Positions 35,722 to 45,877 are shown, numbered from the stretch's first letter. The stretch: 64,000 nt of DNA from Eubacterium sp. (GCA_017430325.1 JAFRNE010000007.1:1-64000), one strand, 5' to 3'. Numbers and translations are program-made. Notes: generated by a model not told the origin, from the sequence alone.

Positions 35722-38124
35722 ATGAGATTTGGCTATTTTGATGAGATCAACAAGGAATATGTTATTGACAAACCAAACACACCGGCACCATGGGTAAACT
35801 ATCTCGGTTCACCATTATACGGCGCAATAATCTCAAACAATGCAGGCGGATACAGCTTCGAGAAATCAGGAGCTAACGGAAGAATACTTCGTTATGTTTT
35901 CAACAGCTTTGATCAGCCTGGTAGATACATCTACATCAGAGACAATAAGAGTAAGGATTACTGGTCTGCTACATGGCAGCCGGTAGCCAAGCCTCTTGAT
36001 ACTTATAAGAGTGAATGCCGTCACGGTACAGGCTATTCAAGAATGAAGGCTGAGTACAGCGGTATTGAATCTGAGGTTCTTTATCTTGTACCACTCGACA
36101 AGAAGTACGAGGTATGGAAGGCTAAGATCACAAACAAGTCAGATGAGGAGAGAGACCTTACAGTTTCAGGTTATGCAGAGTTCACAAACAACAATAACTA
36201 TGAGCAGGATCAGGTTAACCTCCAGTATACACTCTTCATCACAAGAACATATTTCAACACAAATCGCATCAGACAGGTCATAAATGAGAACGTTAAGAAC
36301 AATGCTGTAAACGGAGATGCTGCAACAGACAGATTCTTTGGACTTGCAGGTGCACCTGTAATTTCTTACACAGGTGATAAGGAGAAGTTCCTCGGAAGCT
36401 ACAGAGGATACGGTAATCCTGAAGGTATCGAGAACGGAACACTCGGAAATACACTTAACTATAACGGTAATGCCTGTGGCGCGCTTTCAACCGTTATCAC
36501 ACTTAAGCCGGGTGAGTCTAAGGAGATAGCATTTATCCTTGGTCAGAAGGACGATGCTGAAGCAGGCGAGATCATGGACAAATACCATGAGCCGGGCGTT
36601 CAGGCCGAGGTTGATTATGCAGAGCTCGTTAAATACTGGCATGAGAAGCTTTCTCATCTGCAGGTTAACACTCCTTGCAAGGAGTTCGATCAGATGGTTA
36701 ATACATGGAATGCATATCAGTGCTTCATGACATTTATCTGGTCAAGAGCAGCATCATTCATCTACTGCGGACAGAGAAACGGATACGGATATCGTGATAC
36801 AGTTCAGGATATCCAGGGTGTTATCCATCTTGCACCTGAGATGGCTAAGGAGCAGATCACATTCATGCTTTCAGCTCAGGTAAGCAACGGTGGTGGACTT
36901 CCACTTGTTAAATATACTCATAATCCTGGTCATGAGGATACTCCGGACGATGCTTCATACGTTAAGGAGACAGGACATCCTGCATACAGAGCAGACGATG
37001 CACTCTGGCTCTTCCCGACAGTATACAAATATATCGTTGAAACAGGCGATATGAAGTACGTTAACGAGATGATCCCTTACGCTGATAAGGATAGAGACAG
37101 TGTTTACGATCACCTTAAGAGAGCTATCGAGTTCTCTATGAACAGACTTGGTGATCATGACATGCCGGCAGGTCTTCACGCAGACTGGAATGACTGCCTG
37201 AGACTTGGTAAGAAGGGTGAATCAACCTTCGTTGCTATGCAGCTTTACATGGCATTCTCTATCATCAGCAAATTCGCTGAGTACAAGGACGATACAGAGT
37301 ACCTTGCGTATGTAAGCAGAGAGAAGCGTGATCTTGGTAAGGTTCTTAACGAGCTTTGCTGGGAGGATGACAGATTCATCAGAGGCTTCACAGAGAAGGG
37401 ACAGGTTATCGGTTCTAAGAACGATCCTGAAGCAAGCATGTGGCTCAATCCACAGAGCTGGTCAGTAATCAGTGGACTTGCAACTAAGGAGCAGGCTGAG
37501 GCGGCTCTTGAGTCAGTTCACAGAGAGCTTGCTACAGAGAATGGTGCAATGCTTATGGCACCTGCATACAGAAACAATGCATTTGACGGAGCTCTTATGC
37601 TTCTCTTCAATGCATCAACAAAAGAGAATGGTGGTATCTTCTCTCAGCCACAGGGATGGCTTATCCTTGCCGAGGCTCTTATGGGTCACGGAAACAGAGC
37701 TATGGAGTACTACCTTGACTGTGCACCTTCTGCCATGAATGATAAGGCTGAGATCAGAAAGCTCGAGCCATACTGCCATGGACAGTTTACAGAGGGTAAG
37801 GACAGCCCATACTTCGGAAGAGCACATGTTCACTGGCTTACAGGAACAGCTTCAACTGTTATGGTTGGTTCTGTAGAAGGCATCCTCGGTCTCAGACCTG
37901 AGTTTAACGGAATCAGGATCTCTCCATCAATTCCTTCAGACTGGAAGGGATTTGAGATGAAGAAGTTCTTCAGAGGAAAGTGGCTTAACATCAAGGTTGT
38001 AAATGATAACGGTTCAGAGTCAGGAGTGGCTTCCATCACCTTAAACGGTGAGGAGATCCAGGGAGACTTTATCATGGCTGATAAGCTCCAGGATACAAAT
38101 GATATCATTGTTAAATTAGTATAA
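35722..38124 (+). CDS. Cellobiose phosphorylase (GH94)
   Basis: 800 residues, close to the 811-822 of known enzymes, with GGGGAG before the ATG. It splits cellobiose with phosphate into alpha-glucose-1-phosphate and glucose, saving ATP. No signal peptide, so it is cytoplasmic. The N-terminal beta-sandwich (YGAIISNNAGGYSFEKSGA) is followed by the (alpha/alpha)6 catalytic domain with ADWNDCLR, whose Asp491 corresponds to the general acid (Asp490 in the Cellvibrio/Cellulomonas enzymes). The ending and the length argue for cellobiose rather than chitobiose or cellodextrin phosphorylase. It lies between pnp and ftsK, so it is an addition to a housekeeping block, and pairs functionally with the GH5 gene at 15.8 kb. 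Confidence 0.92.
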   Translation: MRFGYFDEINKEYVIDKPNTPAPWVNYLGSPLYGAIISNNAGGYSFEKSGANGRILRYVFNSFDQPGRYIYIRDNKSKDYWSATWQPVAKPLDTYKSECRHGTGYSRMKAEYSGIESEVLYLVPLDKKYEVWKAKITNKSDEERDLTVSGYAEFTNNNNYEQDQVNLQYTLFITRTYFNTNRIRQVINENVKNNAVNGDAATDRFFGLAGAPVISYTGDKEKFLGSYRGYGNPEGIENGTLGNTLNYNGNACGALSTVITLKPGESKEIAFILGQKDDAEAGEIMDKYHEPGVQAEVDYAELVKYWHEKLSHLQVNTPCKEFDQMVNTWNAYQCFMTFIWSRAASFIYCGQRNGYGYRDTVQDIQGVIHLAPEMAKEQITFMLSAQVSNGGGLPLVKYTHNPGHEDTPDDASYVKETGHPAYRADDALWLFPTVYKYIVETGDMKYVNEMIPYADKDRDSVYDHLKRAIEFSMNRLGDHDMPAGLHADWNDCLRLGKKGESTFVAMQLYMAFSIISKFAEYKDDTEYLAYVSREKRDLGKVLNELCWEDDRFIRGFTEKGQVIGSKNDPEASMWLNPQSWSVISGLATKEQAEAALESVHRELATENGAMLMAPAYRNNAFDGALMLLFNASTKENGGIFSQPQGWLILAEALMGHGNRAMEYYLDCAPSAMNDKAEIRKLEPYCHGQFTEGKDSPYFGRAHVHWLTGTASTVMVGSVEGILGLRPEFNGIRISPSIPSDWKGFEMKKFFRGKWLNIKVVNDNGSESGVASITLNGEEIQGDFIMADKLQDTNDIIVKLV

Positions 38125-38133
38125 TTTCTTCTG

Positions 38134-38160
38134 CCCTCCGTCCGTTTTTCGGACGGAGGG
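38134..38160 (+). terminator. Strong hairpin after the GH94 gene
   Basis: CCCTCCGTCCG (38134-38144) and CGGACGGAGGG (38150-38160) form an 11-bp stem with a TTTTT loop. The following TATTAAAA is a poor T-run, so it may be an inefficient terminator or an mRNA-stabilising hairpin. Confidence 0.6.
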
Positions 38161-38184
38161 TATTAAAAGTTTACGAGGTGCAAG

Positions 38185-41172
38185 ATGGCTGCAAGTAAAA
38201 GTAGCAGTAATAATCGCAAAACCGGTAGTAGAGGGACTTCAACAAAGAAGACTGCCTCCACAGGAAGAACAACTAAATCATCGCCTGCAAAGAACGCACA
38301 GCAGGCAGCAAATCCGGAAAGAACGAGGGAAATATATTTCTTCGTCTTTCTTGCTGTATCAGTATTTTTGTTACTTAGTAACTTCAGGATCTGCGGAGTT
38401 GTCGGAAATGTATTTTCCGGTTTCTTCTTCGGACTGTTTGGCTTTGTAACATATATACTTCCGTTTTATCTTTTCCTTTCGGCAGCATTTCTTCTTTCGA
38501 ACGGAACAAACAAGGTCGTAGTAAAGAAGATAATCTGGATAGGAATAGCATTTCTTTTGGTAGGTTTCATCATGCAACTTGCAGCAGGCGCTGATGGAAT
38601 GACAGTAAAGAAGCTGTATATGGAAGGCTATAAGAACAGAAAGGGCGGCGGAGTTATCTTCGGCGGAATCCTTACGATGCTTTATAAGCTCATCGGTAAG
38701 GTCGGATGTATCATCCTTACAGTGCTTCTCATATTGGTAAGCATTATAGAGATACTTGATATCTCGATCATCGACCTGTTTAAGAGTTTTGGAAGCAGCT
38801 TCAAAAATACAGCAAATTATCAGAGGGACAGATATAACGATCAGTATGACGACTATGATGAAGAGTATGATGAATACGACGAAGCATACGATGGATCGAT
38901 ATATAGTAACGAGGCGAAGGAGAGACACATCCTTCAAAATACGACTATTCTTGATGAGAATAACAAGAAGCCTGCCCCTGAACGTAAGAAAAAGAGGAAA
39001 AAAGTCGAATATCCGAAGGATGAGATGGTTGAACTTTCATCCGACGGTTCGGTTAAGGATATATATAATAGTAAGAAGGATGAGGTTGGCGGAATGCCTG
39101 ACTTCCTGAAGGACAGCCATAAGGCTGTTAAGGAGAAGGCTGCCAACGGTTCGGCAGATCAGTCAATATTCAGCTCTGATGCTCAGCCGGCAAGCGGCGT
39201 AAATACTCAGAGTGAAGATGATATGGATGCTTACAGGTCTATAAGCGGACTTAGTGCGGCGGCATACAGCGAAAAGAAAGATGAGCAGCCGTATATCGAT
39301 GACGGTTCGAGAGTTGAGAAGACTTCGGGCAGAACCGGTATACATATGAGAGACAGGCAGATCAAAACTGATATTTTCGATCGGAAGCCTGTAAAAGAGG
39401 ATGCTCCGAGAACAGCGAAGCCTACAGAGATATTCAGTAAGAGTTCTGCAGAGGATGCTTTTGGCACCAGAAGTTCACATGATACGGCCAATAATTCGTT
39501 CAGTGCAGTAAACAGTTCTGTGAAGAGCCCATCCGGAGTGGATGAGATTACTTCAGATAATGAATATGATGAGCTTGAAATTGATTCATTAAATGAGTAT
39601 GATGAGGCAGATTCATTCTCAGCGGCAGGTAGTTCACCGGCTGACTCAGAAGGTACTACACTTCGCAGTGCATCAAAGCCTAAGCGCCCGAAGGAATACC
39701 GCTTCCCGCCAATGTCACTTCTTGCAAGCGGCAAGGGTAAGGGCAGTTCAAGATCAAATGATGAAGCTGTTCGTGAGAATGGTATTAAGCTTAAGGAAAC
39801 GCTGGAAAGCTTCGGCGTAAATGTAACGATTACAGATTACAGCGTCGGTCCATCCGTAACACGTTTCGAGATGCAGCCTGAGCAGGGCGTTAAGGTTAGT
39901 AAGATCGTTAATCTTCAGGATGACTTAAAGCTTGCTCTTGCGGCAGAGGATATCAGAATAGAAGCGCCTATCCCGGGCAAGCCTGCGGTAGGTATCGAGA
40001 TTCCGAACAAAGAGAACCAGAAGGTTTACTTCAGGGATCTTATAGATAATGAGAAGTTTAAGAACTTCGATTCAAACCTTGCATTTGCAGTTGGTAAGGA
40101 CATCGGCGGACAGGTTATCCTCACGGATATCGCTAAGGCGCCTCACCTTCTTATAGCAGGTGCTACAGGTTCAGGTAAGTCGGTATGTATAAATACCATC
40201 ATCATGAGTATTTTATACAAGGCTAAGCCTGAGGATGTAAAGATGATAATGGTCGACCCTAAGATGGTCGAGCTTACAGCATATAACGGTATACCGCATC
40301 TTCTTATTCCGGTAGTTACGGATCCTAAAAAGGCGGCCGGAGCCCTTAACTGGGCAGTGGTTGAAATGACTCGCCGTTATCAGCTTTTTGCAAAATACAA
40401 TGTCAGAAATATTAAGGGCTTCAACGATAAGGTTAAGAATGAAGGACCTAAGGAAGATGATGCACAGTTCATTAAGATGCCTCAGATACTTGTAATAGTA
40501 GACGAGCTTGCTGACCTTATGATGGTTGCCCATGCCGAGGTTGAAAATGCGATAATCCGACTCTGCCAGCTGGCCAGAGCCGCAGGTATCCATCTTATCA
40601 TCGCGACTCAGAGACCTTCGGTAGATGTCATAACAGGACTTATCAAAGCAAATGTTCCTTCAAGAATAGCATTTGCGGTTTCATCAGGTATAGATTCAAG
40701 AACCATTCTTGATATGAACGGAGCAGAGAAGCTTCTCGGCAAAGGAGATATGCTTTTCTATCCGACAGGCTTCCCTAAACCGGTCAGAGTTCAGGGTGCG
40801 CTTGTTACAGATGATGAAGTTGTATCTGTTGTTGAATTCGTCAAGAAATACAACGACGGTTCCTACGATGAGGAGGTTGGAAATGCGATAAACAACAGTA
40901 ACGTTTCCTCGGACGGCGGACAGTCATCCTCTGATGATGGCGGAGATGATGACAGATATGATGAGTATTTTGAAGATGCAGCAAGGCTTGTTATTGAGAA
41001 GGACAAGGCTTCGATCGGTAATCTTCAGAGAGTATTCAGGATAGGCTTCAACCGTGCTGCCAGGATCATGGATCAGCTCTGCGAGGCCGGCGTTGTTGGA
41101 CCTGAAGAGGGTACCAAGCCGAGAAGAATACTTATGACCATGGATCAGTTTGATGAATACATGTCAGTCTAA
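38185..41172 (+). CDS. ftsK: DNA translocase FtsK/SpoIIIE
   Basis: 995 residues; long for the family because of a wide linker. It pumps chromosomal DNA at the division septum. The N-terminus is basic and Ser/Thr-rich, then four membrane helices lie at about 50-205. A charged, Ser/Asp-rich linker spans roughly 210-500. The motor has Walker A GATGSGKS at 659-666 and Walker B ILVIVDELADLMM, and HLIIATQRPSVDVITG. The winged-helix gamma domain (VFRIGFNRAARIMDQL) ends it. GAGGTG precedes the ATG. The linker is the least conserved part. Confidence 0.96.
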   Translation: MAASKSSSNNRKTGSRGTSTKKTASTGRTTKSSPAKNAQQAANPERTREIYFFVFLAVSVFLLLSNFRICGVVGNVFSGFFFGLFGFVTYILPFYLFLSAAFLLSNGTNKVVVKKIIWIGIAFLLVGFIMQLAAGADGMTVKKLYMEGYKNRKGGGVIFGGILTMLYKLIGKVGCIILTVLLILVSIIEILDISIIDLFKSFGSSFKNTANYQRDRYNDQYDDYDEEYDEYDEAYDGSIYSNEAKERHILQNTTILDENNKKPAPERKKKRKKVEYPKDEMVELSSDGSVKDIYNSKKDEVGGMPDFLKDSHKAVKEKAANGSADQSIFSSDAQPASGVNTQSEDDMDAYRSISGLSAAAYSEKKDEQPYIDDGSRVEKTSGRTGIHMRDRQIKTDIFDRKPVKEDAPRTAKPTEIFSKSSAEDAFGTRSSHDTANNSFSAVNSSVKSPSGVDEITSDNEYDELEIDSLNEYDEADSFSAAGSSPADSEGTTLRSASKPKRPKEYRFPPMSLLASGKGKGSSRSNDEAVRENGIKLKETLESFGVNVTITDYSVGPSVTRFEMQPEQGVKVSKIVNLQDDLKLALAAEDIRIEAPIPGKPAVGIEIPNKENQKVYFRDLIDNEKFKNFDSNLAFAVGKDIGGQVILTDIAKAPHLLIAGATGSGKSVCINTIIMSILYKAKPEDVKMIMVDPKMVELTAYNGIPHLLIPVVTDPKKAAGALNWAVVEMTRRYQLFAKYNVRNIKGFNDKVKNEGPKEDDAQFIKMPQILVIVDELADLMMVAHAEVENAIIRLCQLARAAGIHLIIATQRPSVDVITGLIKANVPSRIAFAVSSGIDSRTILDMNGAEKLLGKGDMLFYPTGFPKPVRVQGALVTDDEVVSVVEFVKKYNDGSYDEEVGNAINNSNVSSDGGQSSSDDGGDDDRYDEYFEDAARLVIEKDKASIGNLQRVFRIGFNRAARIMDQLCEAGVVGPEEGTKPRRILMTMDQFDEYMSV

Positions 41173-41241
41173 TTTTGTAATGGTGGGAGTTACAAAGAAG
41201 CAAAGCAATTCGTATCATTAAAATTGAAAGGATAAGAAAGA

Positions 41242-42912
41242 ATGTTAACTGATATTGAGATCGCACAGCAGGCGAAAATGAATAAGATTAAGGATGTTGC
41301 AGCTATGCTGGAGCTTGGGGAGGATGATATTGAGCTGTATGGTAATTATATGGCCAAGTTTTCCGATGAGGCTCTTGATAAGCTGAAGAACAACAAGGAC
41401 GGAAAGCTTGTTCTTGTAACAGCAATCAATCCTACACCTGCGGGCGAAGGTAAAACAACTGTTACAATCGGACTCGGACAGGCACTCTGCAGACTTGGTA
41501 AGAAAGCAGTAGTTGCACTTCGTGAGCCATCTCTCGGACCATGCTTTGGTATCAAGGGTGGAGCAGCAGGAGGCGGATATGCACAGGTTGTTCCTATGGA
41601 GAAGCTGAATCTGCATTTTACAGGAGATTTTCATGCTATAACTTCAGCAAATAACCTTCTCTGTGCGATGCTCGACAATCATCTTCAGCAGGGAAATACA
41701 CTCCGCATCGACCCAAAGAGGATAGTTATCAAGAGATGTCTCGATATGAATGACAGGGCTCTCAGAAATATCACTATCGGTATGGGCGCAAGAACAGACG
41801 GAGTCGTAAGAGAGGATCATTTCATTATCACAGTTGCTTCTGAGGTAATGGCTATCCTTTGTCTCGCAGAGGATCTTGAGGATCTGAAGAAGAGACTTGG
41901 GGCAATGATCGTTGCGTATAATTATGATAATGAGCCTGTTACAGCTGAAGACCTTAACTGTGTTGGTGCTATGGCACTTCTTCTGAAGGATGCTATCAGA
42001 CCAAACCTCATTCAGACGCTTGAAAATACACCTGCCATCGTTCATGGCGGACCATTCGCAAATATAGCTCATGGCTGTAACTCAGTCAGAGCAACCAAGA
42101 CAGCTCTTAAGGCTGCTGATTATGTAATTACAGAGGCCGGTTTCGGTGCAGATCTCGGAGCTGAGAAATTCCTTGATATCAAGTGCCGTATGGCAGACCT
42201 CAAGCCTGACTGTATAGTACTTGTTGCTACAGTAAGAGCTCTTAAATACAATGGTGGAGTTGCAAAGGATGCGCTCGGTTCAGAGGATCTTGAAGCTCTC
42301 GGCAAGGGCATCGTAAACCTTGGAAAGCATATCGAGAACCTGAAGAAGTTCAATGTTCCCGTTGTTGTTACTCTTAACAGATTTGTATCTGATACAGATA
42401 AGGAGCTTGAATTTGTCAAGGATTACTGCGCTAAGCTTGGCTGTACAATGACTGTTTCAGAAGTATGGGCTAAGGGCGGCGAAGGCGGAATCCCTCTTGC
42501 TGAGGATGTTCTTAAGACTCTCGATGAGAAGGAGTCAAACTTTAAGCCTATCTATGAGGATGATATGCCTATAGCAGATAAGATCACTTATATCTGCAAG
42601 GAAATATACGGCGCAGGACAGGTTGTATTTGCAAAGCCGGCTCTTAATGCTATCAAGAAGATAGAGGAAATGGGCTTCGGTAAATTCCCTGTATGTATGG
42701 CTAAGACTCAGTACTCGCTTTCTGATGATCCTTCACTTCTCGGAAGACCTGAAGGCTTCACGATGAACATCAGAGAGGTTTACGTATCTGCAGGCGCAGG
42801 CTTTGTAGTTGCACTTACCGGAACTATAATGACTATGCCGGGACTTCCAAAGCATCCGGCAGCCGAAAGTATAAATATAGATGCCGACGGAACGATTACT
42901 GGATTGTTCTAA
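41242..42912 (+). CDS. fhs: Formate-tetrahydrofolate ligase
   Basis: 556 residues. It joins formate to tetrahydrofolate with ATP, giving 10-formyl-THF. The P-loop [18 protein letters not shown], the [20 protein letters not shown] folate/formate segment and [10 protein letters not shown] are present. Length is normal. The next gene is folD, giving the two-gene route from formate to methylene-THF. No other Wood-Ljungdahl genes are visible, so purine/serine one-carbon supply is the safer reading. Confidence 0.97.
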   Translation: MLTDIEIAQQAKMNKIKDVAAMLELGEDDIELYGNYMAKFSDEALDKLKNNKDGKLVLVTAINPTPAGEGKTTVTIGLGQALCRLGKKAVVALREPSLGPCFGIKGGAAGGGYAQVVPMEKLNLHFTGDFHAITSANNLLCAMLDNHLQQGNTLRIDPKRIVIKRCLDMNDRALRNITIGMGARTDGVVREDHFIITVASEVMAILCLAEDLEDLKKRLGAMIVAYNYDNEPVTAEDLNCVGAMALLLKDAIRPNLIQTLENTPAIVHGGPFANIAHGCNSVRATKTALKAADYVITEAGFGADLGAEKFLDIKCRMADLKPDCIVLVATVRALKYNGGVAKDALGSEDLEALGKGIVNLGKHIENLKKFNVPVVVTLNRFVSDTDKELEFVKDYCAKLGCTMTVSEVWAKGGEGGIPLAEDVLKTLDEKESNFKPIYEDDMPIADKITYICKEIYGAGQVVFAKPALNAIKKIEEMGFGKFPVCMAKTQYSLSDDPSLLGRPEGFTMNIREVYVSAGAGFVVALTGTIMTMPGLPKHPAAESINIDADGTITGLF

Positions 42913-42918
42913 AAAAGT

Positions 42919-42987
42919 GATTCAAGCAATTTGTGCTCTCAAAGGTGTATTTTGCTACAAGTGAGCGGGTACGAAATTGGTTGAATC
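42919..42987 (+). other. Long imperfect inverted repeat between fhs and folD
   Basis: GATTCAA (42919-42925) pairs with TTGAATC (42981-42987), CAATTT (42927-42932) with AAATTG (42974-42979), GCTC (42935-42938) with GAGC (42963-42966), and TGTA with TACA inside. There is no T-run. It does not carry the conserved features of the ZTP (pfl) riboswitch often found before folate genes. It could be an operator, processing site or small palindromic element. Confidence 0.55.
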
Positions 42988-43017
42988 CGGGATTATAAAA
43001 ACAGTATAGGAGGAATC

Positions 43018-43869
43018 ATGGCTGAATTAATTGATGGAAAGAAGATTTCAAAGGATATAAAGGACGAAACAAAGGAGAAGGTTGCTGCACTTAAGGAGAA
43101 AGGTATCGAGACTTCCCTTGCAGTTATACTTGTAGGAAATGATCCTGCATCTTCTGTATATGTTTCAAATAAGAAGAAAGCCTGTGAATATACAGGCATC
43201 AGATCGCTTTCATATGAGCTTCCTGAGGAGACAACAGAGGAAGAGCTCCTTAAACTTATTGACGAGCTTAACAATGATGTGACAGTTAATGGTATTCTCG
43301 TTCAGCTCCCTCTTCCAAAGCATATCAATGAGGATGCTGTAATCAAGAGAATTTCTCCTGACAAGGATGTTGACGGATTCCATCCTGAAAGTGTTGGTCG
43401 TCTCAGTATAGGAGAGAGAGGCTTTCAGTCATGTACACCTGCAGGCGTTATCCAGCTTCTTAAGAGAAGTGATGTTAAGATCGAAGGTGCTGAATGTGTT
43501 GTTGTAGGAAGAAGTAATATCGTAGGTAAGCCTATGGCTATGCTCCTTATAAGAGAGAATGGTACTGTTACAGTCTGCCATTCAAGAACAAAGGATCTTC
43601 GTGAGGTTACAAAGAGGGCTGATATCCTTGTTGTAGCTATCGGTAAGCCTGAATTCATCGATGCTTCCTATGTTAAGGATGGGGCAGTTGTTATCGATGT
43701 AGGTATTCACAGAAAGGGCGAGAAGAAGCTCTGCGGTGATGTTGATTTTGCATCAGTTGAGCCTGTTGCTTCAAAGATCACTCCTGTACCTGGCGGTGTA
43801 GGACCTATGACCATCGCTATGCTCATGAATAACTGCTACGAAGCTGCTGTAATGCAGAATAAGCTTTAA
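43018..43869 (+). CDS. folD: Methylenetetrahydrofolate dehydrogenase/cyclohydrolase FolD
   Basis: 283 residues, AGGAGG before the ATG. FolD interconverts methylene-, methenyl- and 10-formyl-THF, oxidising with NAD(P). The catalytic lysine is in SSVYVSNKKKACEYTGI; QLPLPKHI, the DVDGFHP segment and the nucleotide-binding VVVGRSNIVGKPMAMLL and TPVPGGVGPMT are intact. Coupled in function to fhs upstream. Its last 24 coding bases and stop are duplicated immediately downstream. Confidence 0.97.
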   Translation: MAELIDGKKISKDIKDETKEKVAALKEKGIETSLAVILVGNDPASSVYVSNKKKACEYTGIRSLSYELPEETTEEELLKLIDELNNDVTVNGILVQLPLPKHINEDAVIKRISPDKDVDGFHPESVGRLSIGERGFQSCTPAGVIQLLKRSDVKIEGAECVVVGRSNIVGKPMAMLLIRENGTVTVCHSRTKDLREVTKRADILVVAIGKPEFIDASYVKDGAVVIDVGIHRKGEKKLCGDVDFASVEPVASKITPVPGGVGPMTIAMLMNNCYEAAVMQNKL

Positions 43870-43906
43870 GATGATCGCTGTAATACAGAACAAGCTTAAA
43901 GATGAT
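43846..43906 (+). repeat. Tandem duplication of the folD 3' end
   Basis: Two 30-base units, 43846-43875 and 43877-43906, agree at 27 of 30 positions (period 31). The first contains the last eight codons of folD and its TAA. The second is non-coding copy. Confidence 0.85.
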
Positions 43907-43960
43907 TAATGTGAATATCTGTCGTGACGACTGGTATTTGCAAATGTTAAGGATTTAATT

Positions 43961-45289
43961 ATGTTCAACGTATGTCTGATATCCCTTGGATGTGATAAAA
44001 ATACAGTCGACAGCGAGGAAATGCTGGGTGTGCTCGCATCAAGAGGATACAATATTATAAATGATGAAACCGAAGCGGATGCCATCATCGTAAATACCTG
44101 CTGCTTTATAAAGGATGCGGCAGATGAAAGTATAAGTACGATATTTGAGATGGCTGAACTGAAGAAAAACAGGCTGAAATACCTTATAGTAGCCGGATGT
44201 ATATCTGAGAGATATAAGGATGAGGTAAGGGCTGAGCTTCCTGAGGTTGATGCTTTTGTAGGAACCTCTGCAACCTGTGATATAGCTGATGTTATAGACA
44301 GGCTGAGAGAAGGAAGTGAGGATCCGGATGCCTTTAGATCGCTGGATGAGCTACCTATAATAGAGGCCGACAGAGTTCTTACCGGTGCACCGTATTACGG
44401 TTATCTGAAGATAGCAGAAGGCTGTGATAAGAGATGTACTTATTGTGCTATCCCTTCCTTCAGAGGTCGTTACAGAAGCTACCCTGAAAGTATACTTCTT
44501 CGTCAGGCTGAGCATATGGCTGAGAACGGTGTTAAGGAGCTGATCCTTGTTGCTCAGGAAACAACCTGCTACGGTGTTGACAGAGAAGGAAAGAAGACTC
44601 TTCATCAGTTGATAAATAAGCTTTCTAAGATAGAAGGCATCGAATGGATAAGGATACTTTATGCTTATCCCGAAGAGATATACGATGAACTTATAGAAGA
44701 AATGGCTGTAAATCCTAAGGTATGCCATTATATCGATATGCCGCTCCAGCATACTGAGGACAGAATACTCAGACGTATGGGCAGAAGGCTTAATAAGAAG
44801 AGGATATACAAGATCGTCAAAAAGCTCCGTGACAGGATACCTGATATAACAATAAGAACTACCTTTATCACAGGTTTTCCGGGGGAGACCGAGGAAGAGC
44901 ATGAAGCACTTCTGGATACCATAAATGAGCTGGCTTTTGACAGGGTTGGCGTATTTACATATTCGCCTGAGGAGGGTACTCCGGCGGCCGGATTTGACGA
45001 TCAGCTTCCAGAGGAGTTGAAGGAAAGCTATAAAAATGATATTATGGCTTTGCAGCAGGATATTTCCTATGAGATAAATCAGAGCTTTGTAGGAAAGAGT
45101 CTTGATGTTATAATAGAGGGGTATATTCCGGATGATGACATCTATGCGGCTAGAAGCTTCAGGGATGCTCCGGATGTAGATGGCTTTGTATTTGTTAAAT
45201 GTAATTATGAGCCTGTTTCGGGTTCTATCATAAAAGCCAGGATAATAAGTGCCGGTGAGTATGACCTCATCGGAGAGGCGGAGGAATAG
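43961..45289 (+). CDS. rimO: Ribosomal protein S12 methylthiotransferase RimO
   Basis: 442 residues, AAGGA before the ATG. RimO adds a methylthio group to an aspartate of ribosomal protein S12 by radical SAM chemistry. The N-terminal cluster domain has CLISLGCDKNTVDSE and NTCCFIKDA; the radical SAM site is EGCDKRCTYCAIPSFRG; a TRAM-like domain ends it (GYIPDDDIYAARSF). The S12-type start SLGCDKNTVDSE separates it from MiaB. pgsA begins four bases later, so they form an operon. Confidence 0.95.
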   Translation: MFNVCLISLGCDKNTVDSEEMLGVLASRGYNIINDETEADAIIVNTCCFIKDAADESISTIFEMAELKKNRLKYLIVAGCISERYKDEVRAELPEVDAFVGTSATCDIADVIDRLREGSEDPDAFRSLDELPIIEADRVLTGAPYYGYLKIAEGCDKRCTYCAIPSFRGRYRSYPESILLRQAEHMAENGVKELILVAQETTCYGVDREGKKTLHQLINKLSKIEGIEWIRILYAYPEEIYDELIEEMAVNPKVCHYIDMPLQHTEDRILRRMGRRLNKKRIYKIVKKLRDRIPDITIRTTFITGFPGETEEEHEALLDTINELAFDRVGVFTYSPEEGTPAAGFDDQLPEELKESYKNDIMALQQDISYEINQSFVGKSLDVIIEGYIPDDDIYAARSFRDAPDVDGFVFVKCNYEPVSGSIIKARIISAGEYDLIGEAEE

Positions 45290-45293
45290 TGAG

Positions 45294-45854
45294 ATGAATT
45301 TACCAAATAAAATAACAGTCTTCAGAGTAGTGCTTGTACCGTTTTTCGTATTTTTCATGCTGTTTGATCAGCTGCCGGGAAACAAATGGTACGCTCTCGG
45401 AGTATTTATTATAGCCAGCTTTTCGGATCTTATCGATGGAAAGCTTGCAAGAAAATACAACCTTGTAACTGACTTCGGTAAGTTCATGGATCCTCTTGCA
45501 GATAAGCTTCTGGTTGACTCGGCAATGATCGCACTCTGCGGTATCGGCAGACTTTACAGCGTTGTAGTAATCATTGTAATAGGAAGAGAGTTCATCATAA
45601 GCGGTTTCAGACTTGTAGCGGCAGATAACGGAAGAGTAATTGCTGCAAGTATGTGGGGTAAGGTCAAGACAGTTGCCCAGATGATCATGGTATGCTTCCT
45701 TATTGCAGATCTTGGAGCAGAGTTTAGCGGAACAGCTCATGATGTGATAGGTATAGTTGAAGCGGTTCTTGTGGTAGCTGCAACAATGCTTGCTGTTATA
45801 TCTCTGCTTGATTATATTTTCAAGAACAGAGATGTCATATCAAGCCAGAAATAG
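45294..45854 (+). CDS. pgsA: CDP-diacylglycerol-glycerol-3-phosphate 3-phosphatidyltransferase
   Basis: 186 residues from the ATG at 45294, which has GGAGGA upstream at the end of rimO; an in-frame GTG-region start at 45249 is less likely. PgsA makes phosphatidylglycerol-phosphate. Several membrane helices and the CDP-alcohol phosphotransferase signature LIDGKLARKYNLVTDFGKF followed by MDPLADK (DG-x2-AR-x8-G-x3-D-x3-D) are complete. rimO-pgsA is a frequent Firmicutes pair. Confidence 0.94.
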   Translation: MNLPNKITVFRVVLVPFFVFFMLFDQLPGNKWYALGVFIIASFSDLIDGKLARKYNLVTDFGKFMDPLADKLLVDSAMIALCGIGRLYSVVVIIVIGREFIISGFRLVAADNGRVIAASMWGKVKTVAQMIMVCFLIADLGAEFSGTAHDVIGIVEAVLVVAATMLAVISLLDYIFKNRDVISSQK

Positions 45855-45877
45855 TTTATTATTATTTGATAAGATCC

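Noticed and set aside
42919..42987. ZTP (pfl) riboswitch between fhs and folD
   Set aside because: The conserved ZTP cores are not present; only a long inverted repeat is seen.
44351..45358. 335-codon minus-strand frame across rimO and pgsA
   Set aside because: Opposite-strand shadow of two genes with complete motifs; its protein is low-complexity and without family features.
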